This document shows, in pieces, positions 24,341 through 35,690 of a stretch of DNA of 64,000 nucleotides. The stretch comes from Taeniopygia guttata. Its lineage: Eukaryota; Chordata; Aves; Passeriformes; Estrildidae. A model generated the notes under the pieces. It was not told the DNA's origin, did no database searches, and saw nothing but the letters and a program-made list of their open reading frames with translations. How positions within the stretch are numbered: the first letter of the stretch is position 1; each line of letters opens with the position of its first letter. A program made the position numbers and the translations under genes. Where the stretch lies: the NCBI RefSeq assembly GCF_048771995.1, contig NC_133050.1, positions 4,848,501 through 4,912,500 on the forward strand. The letters run 5' to 3'.

Positions 24341-27094
24341 CTGCCCTGGGCCACTCATCACGGACACGGGGGCACTTGGAATCAGAGGGGGAGCCGATTA
24401 CCCAGCCCTGGCTGCACCCTGCGTCCACACTGAGCCACCTTCACACCAGGTTTACACCCACATGAAAATCCCAGAAGAGCACCTCAGCACATCGACTGCT
24501 GCGGACGCCTTGCGTTCTCCTTGTTTTGACTTTGGCACAGACACTGGAAAGGGATGGTTTTACTTCTCAACATGGAAGAATTTCCATCGAGATGGAAAAA
24601 AACCCATCGAGATGGCTTTAAGCCCAGGTAATGCAGATAGCTGCCCAGAGCAGGTACCCTTGATAGATGACAAGGCAGCAGGTTTGCTGCCACAGAAACT
24701 GTGAAAAGCTGAGCTGGATGGTGCCCCAAGACCCTTGAAGATGGCTCAGGGTGTGTAGGCAGCAGACACAGTTGGGATGGAAGGAAATAAAGAAGGATGG
24801 TCTCCCTGTCCCTTCAGTCTGGCACTAAGGAGGGATGAGAGGTCCCCAGGGCATTTCTCATTCCTCTTCCCCAGAAGCTGATACGCCCTCTGGCCCAGGC
24901 ATATCAACTGTGCCTGTACCAAACGAGGCATTTTCAGTTCAATGTAAGCAGCTTCTGAATTCACACACCTGGGCTCCTCAAGCATTTTTATCTGCCCTCC
25001 TTACCCCACCCCCCAACAAAAAAATGCAAGATCCTACTAAATATGGACAATGCATCCACTTTCTGTTGCAGAGCTCATGCACCTGAGCTGCAAATACAAC
25101 TGGCTGGTACAAACATGAGCTACATTTACATTCTGACAGCCTAACAGCAACCCAGAAAGTTTCAGTCTATCCACTCCAGTTCTCTCTGGATCTGCATCTC
25201 ACTAAACAATTTTGGCCCTCAACATTCACCTTTCTGTCGCAGACTTGTGGCCTCCAGCCCTGTTCCTTTCTACCTCAGCTGCCATCACTGTCCTGCTCCT
25301 CAGTGGTCCTGACTGGATGGTGCTTAAACCATGTCTTAACTGAGCATCACCAGTGAGCTGAGGACCAAGGCCTGGCAAAGCAGGAAAAATTACCAGCATG
25401 GGTTTGCTGAGAGACCAAGGTCTGCAGGACTTATCCCTGGTAAGAAAAATAAATGGTATGTGAAGAAATCAAAAGGTGATACTGCATTGCTCAGGGTTTT
25501 GTTCAGTATTAGCTGCAATGCTACTGTGCGATGTGCTGGCAGGGGTAAGTAAATAGATTATGCACTAAGCTTTGTACACTAAATAGTCCATTACTGAATG
25601 TATATTTCTCAAATTAATCACTGACAGAAGCTATGACATAGTCTCAAGCCAAGAGGCTTGAAATGGCTTTGCAGAGGCAACCAGTCTTGATCTCTACTGG
25701 CTGCAGAGTCCTCCTGCTCTTGTTTCTCCCAATAAAACGTATTCTGCAGGTGCAATTATTCAGTGGCTGGGGTTAACTCAATGCTCTAAAGGATGAAGGT
25801 AAGGTAATCGACTATATTCATCTTGGTATTTCTTTTGCATGCTCTAGGATCATAATTACAAGACAAAATATTATCACAGAAGGCTGAATTTAACAAGGTA
25901 TAAGCCAAGGGGACAGGACTTTAGGTGCATGGGGATACTATGCTGAGTGGGACTGTTGGGGAGCCCCAGAAAAGATGCTAGGTTTATATTAGCTGATTTC
26001 AAAATCTCTGTCAAAATGTGCCATATCCCTGGCTGTCAATGTCATTCCTAACAACACAGGCTTTTCCCCTCTTCCACAGGCTGGAAAGAAACTGGCCCTT
26101 ATCTTCTTCCTAACTCTACCCTCCCCACCAGGGTCTGATCCAGAGCCCGCAGGTCCTGCTAATGAGAGCACTCATGGTGGGAATATGGACACTTACCTGC
26201 TCCAAGGCCTTCCCCAGCAGCAAGCTCAGGCTGCCAGGAATATGGATCCTGGATCATCCTTCCCACCGAGCCTTCCCGTGCACGGCTCTTCCATTGGCAC
26301 ATCTGCGCTCAGCTGGGACTACTCTGCTCACCCAGGGCTGCTGGTAAAGGATCAAGAGCAGCCTGGCCAGGTCTTTCTCCAGCTCCCTCTGTGCTCTTGG
26401 GGAAGGTAGAACCTTCCACAGGAAAGCAACTGGTGCCACAATGAGTGGGTGGCATCAGGCAGCTCTGGGGAAGCCCCTCAGGAATGCTGTATCCTGAGGG
26501 AACACTGTTGGCCTTGACCTGTTGGCACCTGCAGAAGCTTAAAATCAGCTGCCTCAGCTTCCAGAGCCTCTCTTGGCCAGCATCCTGACGTGGATGCAGG
26601 ATGGCTGCCAGGCGCTGCTGGGACCCAGCGGGACAGGAGCGGCTGTCTCGTGTCCACGCAGCACCCGTGACACAGCCAGGGCCATCCCGAGAGCAGACAG
26701 ACGCTCACGGGCCAGCAGAGAGGAGCAAGGAGCCCTGGGCTCCTCTCAGGGTATCTCAGCTGGGCTCGCTCCACAACACGCCCCCATTTGAAGGCCTGCT
26801 GATGCCCAGCTGCCAGAAATTGTGCTCTCCAAGATGCACAGGGAGAGCCAAGGAGCAGGACACCTCGGCAGGCAAATCTTCCAAGCCTTTTCTGAGGCCA
26901 GGCACACACCAAGATCAGCCAGGCGAGTGCAGCTTCGCCTGTGGCCCCGTCCAGCACGTCTGTAATGGACCCTGTCCTCAGGGTCAGGGGAGCTACTGTA
27001 CATTAACCTTGGTGTGCTGGGTCTGCTGGTATGCAGTGAGGAAGAGGGCAGAGACTGCTGCCATGCTGGTGGCTGCTGCGGCTGCTGGTCACTG
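24341..27094. other. Non-coding stretch, no supported gene
   Basis: Short frames only. Nothing recognisable was found in either strand. Confidence 0.45.
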
Positions 27095-27365
27095 CAGATG
27101 AAAACAGCCGTGTGGTCTATCAGCCCCTGCTCCCGTTTCTGTCCCATCAGCAAACTTGCTGAGGGAGCGCTCCGTCCCTTCTGTCAGGTCACTGAGGAAT
27201 AGGGCAAACAAGGCTGACACCAGCACGGCCCCCTGAGCTCACAGCTCTCTGAGTTTGGAGCTCCACTGCCCACTTCTCTACACCACTGTCCCTGAGCTAC
27301 CCAATGTCCGTGATATGGGAGGCCAGGACAAAGCCTTGCTGAAGTCCCGGCTGACAACAGCTGTC
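27095..27365 (-). mobile_element. CR1 LINE reverse-transcriptase fragment
   Basis: CATCAGCAAACTTGCTGAGG and, to the right, GCCTTGCTGAAGTCC are the complements of the CR1 reverse-transcriptase stretches around the FADD box and the upstream DFSKAF-type segment. The order fits an element on the minus strand. It is interrupted and decayed. Confidence 0.65.
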
Positions 27366-28149
27366 AGAACTCAAAATGTCCCTCAGACATTTTTAGATGT
27401 TCCCAGTCCAAGTCTGAAGCATTTAAGACCCTAGCAGGCAACTAAAAACAGCTGTAATTTTAGATTTAAACCATAGAATAATTTACCAACCTTACAAAAA
27501 GAACAAAAAGTTGCAAAAGTTTAAATATTATAGTAAAATTAGTCACAAAGTAAAAAGAAAATTTTTTAAGTGCTATACAAGAAGATTTTAAGTCTTATAC
27601 AGGGGGGGTTTAGTTTTATACATAAAAATCAAAAGTTTTAAGATAAAGAGATTTAGGCCTATCCTGTCCTCCCTCTTTCTTCTTCCTTACCTCCATATTC
27701 TTAGTAATGTTAACACTCCCAAACTAATTTAGGGTAAAAAAGCACCATTTAATAGACGTAATAAGCATTAAAGAAAAACTATAAACACTTAACACGTAAT
27801 GTACCGTATAAAAAATAACACCAACCCTGGGCGGGGGGAGAGAAGAAAAAAACTAAAGTCAAAAAAGATATCAAAGTATGTATGTGCCTTTACCTAAGCT
27901 ACTAAGCAAACCACAACTACCCAAGAAGACAATCTTTTAAATAACTTACAATCAACTACCTTGAAACCAAACAACAAAAAACTTCTAAGCCTTTCTTTAA
28001 AAGCACAAATTAAATGAAAAATTTTTCCATTCCACCACGCAAAACCACCCCAACCTAAAGTAAGCTCCAACAAACAGCCACTGCTCTCCCCTCACAAACC
28101 CAACCAGTCAGTGCAGCAGAGGTGGCTGTGAGATTGCTCAGCCATGGTT
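27366..28149. other. A-rich stretch of unknown origin
   Basis: The + strand is strikingly A-rich and G-poor with many short poly-A runs. No gene. It may be internal sequence of the LTR element that follows, but I cannot show this. Confidence 0.4.
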
Positions 28150-28580
28150 TTCTGTCGCTGTAGAGATGGACATGAGACATACACATACACCTGTGCAGCG
28201 ACAGCAATGGCTTCTTCTTTATTATAAGTTGTTCTCAAGTTTTATACCCCTAAGAAAGTGTGATCTTAAGTCATTAGTTACATCAAAAAAGCTCAGGATA
28301 TTCAATGGACAAAGCAATAGCTTATTGTATTCTATGGGTACAAAGCATTGAATGTCAACAATTCGTTGCAAATGTGTTTACCACAAACTATGAAGGCATG
28401 CACGCTGCTCACTAAGGCACGTATCCTCTGACTACAAGTAACCCCGATGTGTTTATCAGTTCCCATGCTAACAGCCTCGCTTTCTTCCTTGCCATGGATA
28501 AACTCATACTTTATTAATTTCTTCTTCTGCTAACTCAGTTGTTTGCCCTGCAGAACAGCTGCTAAGCCTGTTCACAGTTT
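28150..28580 (-). mobile_element. Probable LTR fragment
   Basis: It starts TGTCGCTGTAGAG, has TTTATT (AATAAA on the minus strand) at about 28219, close to the left end, and lies directly against a CR1 fragment. This suits a minus-strand ERV LTR. The right boundary and any target duplication were not determined. Confidence 0.35.
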
Positions 28581-28589
28581 TCCCTTTCT

Positions 28590-28714
28590 GTTATTCCACA
28601 GGCTTAGAGATGACATCCAAGAGGAGCTATTCTGTCACCTTTCTGGGGATGGAGTGAGGCTGATAGGCCTGCAGTTTCCTGGCTCCTTCTTGGTGCCCTT
28701 TTGGAAGACTAAGA
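28590..28714 (-). mobile_element. CR1 LINE fragment
   Basis: TTCCACAGGCTTAGAGATGA, CAAGAGGAGC, a GGGGATGGAGTGAGGCTGAT core and GGCCTGCAGTTTCCTGGCTC match a familiar antisense CR1 segment. It ends exactly where the 92-bp direct repeat begins. Confidence 0.55.
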
Positions 28715-28806
28715 AGTTAAGTGAGACCACTCCTATTTTGTCTGTACCACCAATACAGCCTCAGATAACTTTTAAATCAAGTCCTTGTGCTCACACAAGC
28801 AGACAC
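28715..28806 (+). repeat. 92-bp exact direct repeat, first copy
   Basis: From AGTTAAGTGAGACCACTCC to CACAAGCAGACAC, this is identical base for base to 32147-32238. Sequence on either side differs between the copies. Confidence 0.95.
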
Positions 28807-29460
28807 TGCATGTTCAAGGCACAAGACCTGAATGTCTTGATGGGGAAGGGCTTTACAATACTTTACAGAAGACAGCATTTTTCACCTTTGTTTTATTTGT
28901 GTGCGAAAATGAAGAGCAATATTCTGTTGAGAGACTGAATTAATATCAAAATCAAGCTAAACCAAGCTTTCAAGTTAAGGAACACCAGGCCAGAACCTCC
29001 CTGAACAGGGTCAGTTCTCTCTATACATTCCCAAGCTTTAATACCCTTCACTTGTACAACTGTAGATTTATTTTCTACAGGGTTCCCTCCTTGTTCTGTA
29101 ACAGCAAGCACAGGTGCAAACCTGCTGTTCCCCAACATTTGAATGCTCATTTTGAAATCTTAATTTTTATTAATAAAGTAATAACTACACCTTAACAAGG
29201 TACCCAAAAATACTAGATTGAAATCTATAAAATGCTGCTGACAGAGCCCTTTTCTGAGTGTAAGTGCGTAAGTATCCTTAAGACTAGCAAGAGCATTCCC
29301 CATATCGCTGGTGGGGAAGGACAAGATTGATCTGCGTTGTCAGGCAACCAATTGCAAACTAAATATAACACTTCTAAACGCTTGTGTATCTCAAATTCAT
29401 TAAACACAGAAACTAGATAAAAGGGGTTCTGCAAACTCCCCATACTCTTCTGTCTCCCAG

Positions 29461-29575
29461 AAAGAGAGAGAGGACCAGCACCTGGAGGAGACTGTGACGT
29501 TTCTGGACAGGGACTCACTGCTGATGGCTGCCATGTGTGACAGCAAGCAGGAGGGCCCTGGTGCCAGGGAGCCAG
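29461..29575 (+). CDS. Candidate isolated coding exon (unrecognised)
   Basis: A 115-bp open exon lies between a TCTGTCTCCCAG acceptor and a GTGAGG donor. Read in phase 0 it begins KEREDQHLEETVTFLDRDSL and continues without a stop, ending in phase 1. The charged, helical composition looks protein-like. Its phase-1 end is compatible with the phase-1 exons of the membrane-protein gene starting at 35290, on the same strand, but 5.7 kb separates them and no evidence joins them. No family recognised. Confidence 0.3.
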
Positions 29576-32146
29576 GTGAGGGCAAGGCCACCCTCCCACA
29601 GCCGGCCCAGGGGCTCCTGTGGCAGGCGTGGTGTGAGCCCAGAGCAGAGGCAGGGGGAGGCAGGAGCTGCTCAGCCATGCCGCGGCTGGGAGCCCCAGAT
29701 TTATTTCTGCTTCCAGCACTGCCCTGCTGCTTTGCCTTCAGCATTAATTTCACCTCACCCAGCTGAACATGGCCCATCCTTTGGCTCTGTGTGGTGCCCC
29801 TCAGTGGGCTGTAAGCTCTGCTGGCTCCAGGATTGTGATTTCACACTCTGCAGCACTACCAGTGACCACAGCTGTGTCTGTGGGGCTGTCAAAGCCCTTT
29901 GGGCCATGCCCAGGACAAACAGGACATGAGGGGATCCCTTCACACGTGCACAGGGAGGAGAATAAAGTAATGGACCAGGGAGTAAAGGTAAACAAAAAAT
30001 CCTCTTCAGTTACACATATGGAACATTCCTGACACAGAAAAAGCATTCCACCTGCAGGAGAAAGACTGTCCAAAAGTATCACACACAGCAAACTCAGGTG
30101 GCTGTGTCACCACTGGGGTGTGACCAGGCAGGGCCCACTGGAAGCACAGACTGTTCTGCCAGCACTAAACCAGGGTGAGTGTGAAGGTCACTGAACACTC
30201 CTTGAATTCTCCCCACCCTGAAACACCTGGGTTAAATAACTGCCTGTGAAAGAAAACCAGTGATTCATTACCAATCCAGCTTCCCTTTCCTGCAGGGGAT
30301 ATGGGATGCTGTCAACACACCTCAGGGTACAGAAGATAAGACTAACGAGTCCCAAGCTTGAGGCCTTTGCAAGACAGGTAAGAATAAGGGGAAGCAGAGC
30401 TGGTGTGCTCATGGCCAGTCAACTAACTTCTTATTTTAACAGAAAGAACACAGCGGAGAGTTTTAATAATTTGGGAAAGGTCAGCATCCAGTCCTACCTT
30501 CACAAACCTGAGATGTCAGCACAAAGAACCTCTGAGAACTTTGCCTGTGACTAGAGTGGACACTCCTTTTAGTGTGTTTGAGATGTCATGAGCAGCAAGT
30601 CAGAGCCATATGAAGTAGGAGTCACCCAACAGGATGTAATTTTTTTTTTAAATCATTTTCTGGAATTAATATGAGCAACCAACTGTAAGATGGATTTCAG
30701 CTAGAAATATCTTTTAAATTAGAAGCCACAACTGAGCAAATAGAAGACTGTTTACAAACATTGATTATTTTTTTACAGACACTCCTGCTAATGGAGTCTT
30801 CTCCCTAAAAAAAATGAGAGAAACTTAAAAGAATAGCACAATTTTCTGTAATGAGCATATCAGACACTTTGAAGGTTAAAATGTATTCCAGGCTAGAATA
30901 AAAGTAACACATGAAGGGTCATGGGTCAGCTAACTAGAAGACATGTGCATCAATGCCACTAGTCCCAACATTAAGTACACACTGTAGCTAGGAATTAAGG
31001 TAATAGAATTTTTAAAAAACTTCAGATTGCTCCTCTTGAATTTTTTTTAAACAAATCCATACATTTAAAAAGTCAGTTAATTAAGAAAAGTGAGTCTTCA
31101 CATCAGGAAAGTTAGAGATTTAAATAGAAAAGGCCCCAGCAGGAATAGCCCCAGTGGATGGTTTTAAACACAGCACAGAGAAAGAGAGGGGAGAAAAAAA
31201 GCCATTAACAGCTTTAGGGTCTTCCAGTACATTCTCCTCTTTAAATGCTGAAAAATAAGCACAAGGAAAGAAACATGGAAATGCTCACAAAGTCTGTGCT
31301 AGTCTCAGTCAAGAATAAGAGAGAGATTCAATGGAATTCTGGATTTTTATGAATAATTTACATCAGCCTTAGCAGAGTATGGTTTTGTTTCTTTTTCAGA
31401 TTTAACAGGTTTCTGACAGACAGCCTCAGGAAACCTTCTATAAAAAATCAGAACTTTGATTACATTACTGTCAATATTTTAGGTTTAAAACACAGATGTG
31501 GGAGCTCACTCATCCTTGCCACAAACGCATACCTCAATTTAAACTGCACTGTCGACATTGCAATATTGCTTCTAAGAAGCAGCACACCAACAGGATAACT
31601 TTCAATCTCTAAGACTTCTATATATACACACTATTTTAGACAGAATTTATTTTCAATTTCTAATCCACTTTAATTCAAAGACAGTTTGGTGATTTCAATA
31701 GCAGCAAGATCAGATAAAACAGATAAAATATAATCAAGGTGTGTGATTATATCACTTAGTGCTTCTTTTCAGCTGTAGATTTATGCTACAGTGAGAGATG
31801 AAACAATCCCCTTTAAAACGCTCTAGAACCAAAGCTCCAGCATGACTGCCTGTTCTCAGCAGCTCAAAGAAGAGGACATCCAGAAATCAAACTAAAACCA
31901 AAAGACTTAGACTTCCAGTTTGCAATTTCCTCTGTAAAGAAGTCAGAGAATGCCTTTAAGTGGAGTATCTAACTAACTTCTGAGTGCTTAGACTGCAGAT
32001 TAATCCTGTATCTCAAATCAATTTATTTAAGGGCATTAAAATGCTTTGAAAGAAAAATATTTATACTAACAGTCTTATCATTGCCCAGTGCCTTGTGCCA
32101 GTGAGCGTGAGGAAATGAACATTTTATGTGTGTGGTGTAAACAACT
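29576..32146. other. Non-coding stretch, no supported gene
   Basis: AT-rich sequence with no long frames and no recognised repeat family. Confidence 0.5.
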
Positions 32147-32238
32147 AGTTAAGTGAGACCACTCCTATTTTGTCTGTACCACCAATACAGCCTCAGATAA
32201 CTTTTAAATCAAGTCCTTGTGCTCACACAAGCAGACAC
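32147..32238 (+). repeat. 92-bp exact direct repeat, second copy
   Basis: Identical to 28715-28806, and located 56 bp before the 39-bp tandem repeat. The CR1 fragment that adjoins the first copy is absent here. Confidence 0.95.
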
Positions 32239-32293
32239 CACAGGCCACTTTCTTCCTGCCCAGTGCCCATTTCCACAGTGAACGTTCCAGCAA

Positions 32294-32449
32294 CACCCCT
32301 GCATCCCAGCACAGATAAAATGATGTGCAGAGCACCCCTGCATCCCAGCACAGATAAAATGATGTGCAGAGCACCCCTGCATCCCAGCACAGATAAAATG
32401 ATGTGCAGAGCACCCCTGCATCCCAGCACAGATAAAATGATGTGCAGAG
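32294..32449 (+). repeat. Tandem repeat, 39 bp x 4, perfect
   Basis: Four identical units beginning CACCCCTGCATCCCAGC at 32294, 32333, 32372 and 32411. The unit length is divisible by three, so frames stay open on both strands, but no ATG-initiated gene with flanking exons supports translation. Confidence 0.97.
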
Positions 32450-35289
32450 CTCATACAGAGCTCACAGCACAGCTAAAACAAGCACAGGGCAGAAGTAAAA
32501 CAATGGGATTGCAGAGAGCTTCCCATATTCTGGCCTACCTCAGTGCATTAAATCTGCTTCCCACTGTTTAAACAGAACCATTTGGGATGGCAGGGGGAAA
32601 GCACATTTTCAACATCTATAGTAACAGGGGCCTTAAAGCTGCCAAGATTTCTTTGGTCATCTCCACACTGGAAGACCTTTCCCATGCAGCACAAGGCAAT
32701 GGCAATTAGAGTTAGCACCAGGCCAACCTCACAGCACCACAGGATTGGCAACAATTTTTCACAACCTGCTCCAGCTCACAGATGTTTGGCTTTGAAATTT
32801 ACTTCACCTTGCCAAACTCAACAGTATCACATTTTAGATAATTTACTGATATTTTTAAGCAGTAGAGGAGAAAATCTGTGCATTATACACATTGACTGCC
32901 ACTGAAATAATACTTTAACCTGAAGAGAAAAATCTACTTTTAGAAGCAACTGGTTTACACAAAGCATCTATTTTCCTTTGGCCTGTGATCTTCTAACACA
33001 GGCACAGATTTATTTGACACACACACACATATTTACCTAGGTGAATACATCTGGCAGTCAGTGCAGGTTGTCATAACCCAAACAACATCAGCACTTTGTG
33101 ATGGCAACAAACAGCAGAAATCAATCAAGGCATTGATATGTTGATACAATTATTCCTGTTAGTGGCCAGGTGATTTATTGGTAAGTGAGATATGTAATCA
33201 AAACTGTTATTAATTGTAGTGCCAAAGATTAGAGGAACTGCATATAATGACTTGCTCAAGTTCTGCACGAGCAGCTTTCACTCACATTTATGCTTGTTTT
33301 CTGTTTTAGACTGTAAGGCTCATTTAACTTTTTTCCTTCACAAAGCTTTTTTTGTAATCAAGGGATGTCTTCAGCTAATATTCCATGGCAATGGCATTCT
33401 TTGTAAATTCATATGTCATCACTGTTGCTTGTCATTTCTAATGACAGAGAAATACTTGGTTATCATTGAAGAAAAATTACAGTATCATTACTTGTATTAT
33501 TTTTTAATTTGATGAAGCTATTCACTGAGCAAACCTCCCACTTTTTTCAGGCATTAATTCTATCCAGGAACAAAGTTCTTGCCCTTTTTTTTTGCCAGTA
33601 TTCTAGCCAGTAAAGCTCAAATGATACTATGATCTGCTTATGTCTGTTCTCCATTTGCTCAATACTCACTCATTCCACTTTTCTCCTTCAAGAAGCAGAT
33701 AACTTTGTATTTAGTACAAGTAATTGTTACAGTAGTGTTCTAATACAGCCAGGAAAGAACAATAACTACCAAGATTCACCTTGTTTCCTTGGCACACACT
33801 CATCACAGAAGTTTTTGCTCTGAACTCTTACAGCTTGTACAGAAAAAATACCTTTCATGGTTAAGGTGTCTGATATTGAGACTACACTACAGATGCCTCT
33901 ACCATTTTGTCCTTTATTCTCATGGGAAGTATTCCTTCTAAAGTCAGTTTTATTAATAGTAATTGTGTTTATCAACTGAAGTGGTGGTTAACATTGAAAA
34001 TCTTACAGATACACGCTTGAGGGGAAGGAAGGAGGAAGAGAGGGAGAGAGGAAGGGAGCTTTGATTAGCACACACATGCACAAGCCTCTTCTAGCACTCA
34101 CCTGAACAATCTTCCTTTCATTTTATCCCTACCCCACATGGACTGCACTATTTCATTAGTAATTTTTATTTCATATACACATTAAATTCCACGATTCTCC
34201 AAACTCCTTACTAAAGTACTGTCAGTATTTAATGCTTTTCTGTTTCAAACCTCTTCCCTTCTGTTTTATTCGCGTCTTCTGGAATCCCTCTGTTGCTACA
34301 CACTTGCTGGAAATCAACATCATCCTTACTACATTGAGCTACTTCTCCTTAAGCCAATAATGCTGGCAGCATCACCCTGTAAAATAAACCACAAGAATTA
34401 ACAATGGCTATTGACTTACTATGTTTCTAATTCACTCTTTCAAGGTTTTATCTCAATCAATTAAAGCACTTCTTCCAATACTGGTCTTTGTATTTTGGTC
34501 TATTCTTAATCCTATTATTTATTCCTGATCCAAAGCACCACAAGCTCTTTCTACACTTACAGCTGGTGGTACCTTTTCACACAAATGTAGTCCTGAAACA
34601 TCCTTGGGGTCTGGTCCAGGGAAAACTTCAGCCATTGAAAAATTAATGGAATATTCTGTTTTCCAAGAAAGGTGTGTGCTGAGGAAATGGTGAAGTACAA
34701 ACACCATGTGGGGATACATGCCACAAGCAGCTGCCACACCATGGGAGTGGGGAGCCCTGATCTCTGCTGGGGAGCACGAACACAGGGAGGACAGGACAGT
34801 GAAGATTACATATTTTCTTTACTTTGTAATTTCTGTTGTAAAATGAATCTTCATAACTGGATTTTCAGCAGGAAATACTCAACTTGACATTTATCTGCAT
34901 TCACACTGAATGGACTGACAGGCTTGTTGGAGAGGGACTTTGGGCAAGGGCCTGGAGTGACAGGACACCAGGAGTGGTTTCAACCCAGCACAGGGCAGGG
35001 CCACATGGGATATTGGGCAGGAATTGTTCCCTGTGAGCGGGGGCAGGCCCTGGCACAGGGTGCCCAGAGCAGCTGTGGACGGGTCTGAGATCCTCTGCAA
35101 TTTCCCAGTCTCTGAGCAGGTCAGGAGGCGCAGCTGTTTTCACAAGGGAGTGCTCTGGCCCAGCCCCAATAGCCTGGGCATTCTCCTGATCTTTACCTGT
35201 GACTTTCACAAGCATTACCTCCTGAAGATGCCACCTGTCCAATGGGGAATGTTTCCATCTGATCCAGCTGTTCCTCTTCCTTTTTCAAG
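32450..35289. other. Non-coding stretch upstream of the membrane-protein gene
   Basis: No supported exon. The missing 5' end (signal peptide exon and promoter) of the gene at 35290 could be hidden here or further upstream. About 35120-35289 is the intron part of a unit that recurs before the related exons at 36609 and 38173. Confidence 0.4.
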
Positions 35290-35690
35290 TAATTGACCAA
35301 ACGCCTGTGCAGAAACAGGCACTTCCTGGAGGAGGCAGCGGGTCAGTGCCAGCCTCTGCTGCAGGAAGGAAGGCGATGCCAGGCACGGGCACAGGCACAG
35401 GAGGTGATTGCTGTGCTGGGCTCAGCCCTCGGCGGGGCTGTGTGGCAGCAGCTCTTCCCCCAGGCCCTGCCCTTGCACGGCCCGGCAGCAGCCAAAGCTG
35501 GAGGTGCCTGGGCTTCCAGGCCTCTGGAGCTCGTTCACAGCCCCGGGGAATCGGGACTCGTGCACCAACTATGTCCCTCCCTCTGCAGCTGCTCCCGCAG
35601 CCGGCCCTGAGTGCCCAGAGGCCCCAGGCACAGGAGCAGCCCCGAGCGGGAGCCCTGCTGTGAGCCCAGGGCCAGAGCCAGCCCTGGCAC
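35290..35690 (+). repeat. Recent internal duplication, first copy
   Basis: Exon 35290-35403 with its downstream intron and the Ala/Pro exon-like stretch through the shared CCAGGGCCAGAGCCAGCCC is nearly identical to 38173-38570. The intron portions are as similar as the exons. The third related exon (36609) is clearly more diverged. Confidence 0.85.

Noticed and set aside
23706-24704. 332-codon plus-strand frame across the orphan CpG island
   Set aside because: It crosses an A-rich low-complexity run (Lys-rich) and CpG-rich DNA; no recognisable domain, so openness is likely due to composition.
32294-32449. CRISPR-like evenly spaced repeats
   Set aside because: Units are contiguous 39-bp copies with no unique spacers, in a vertebrate genome; it is a minisatellite.
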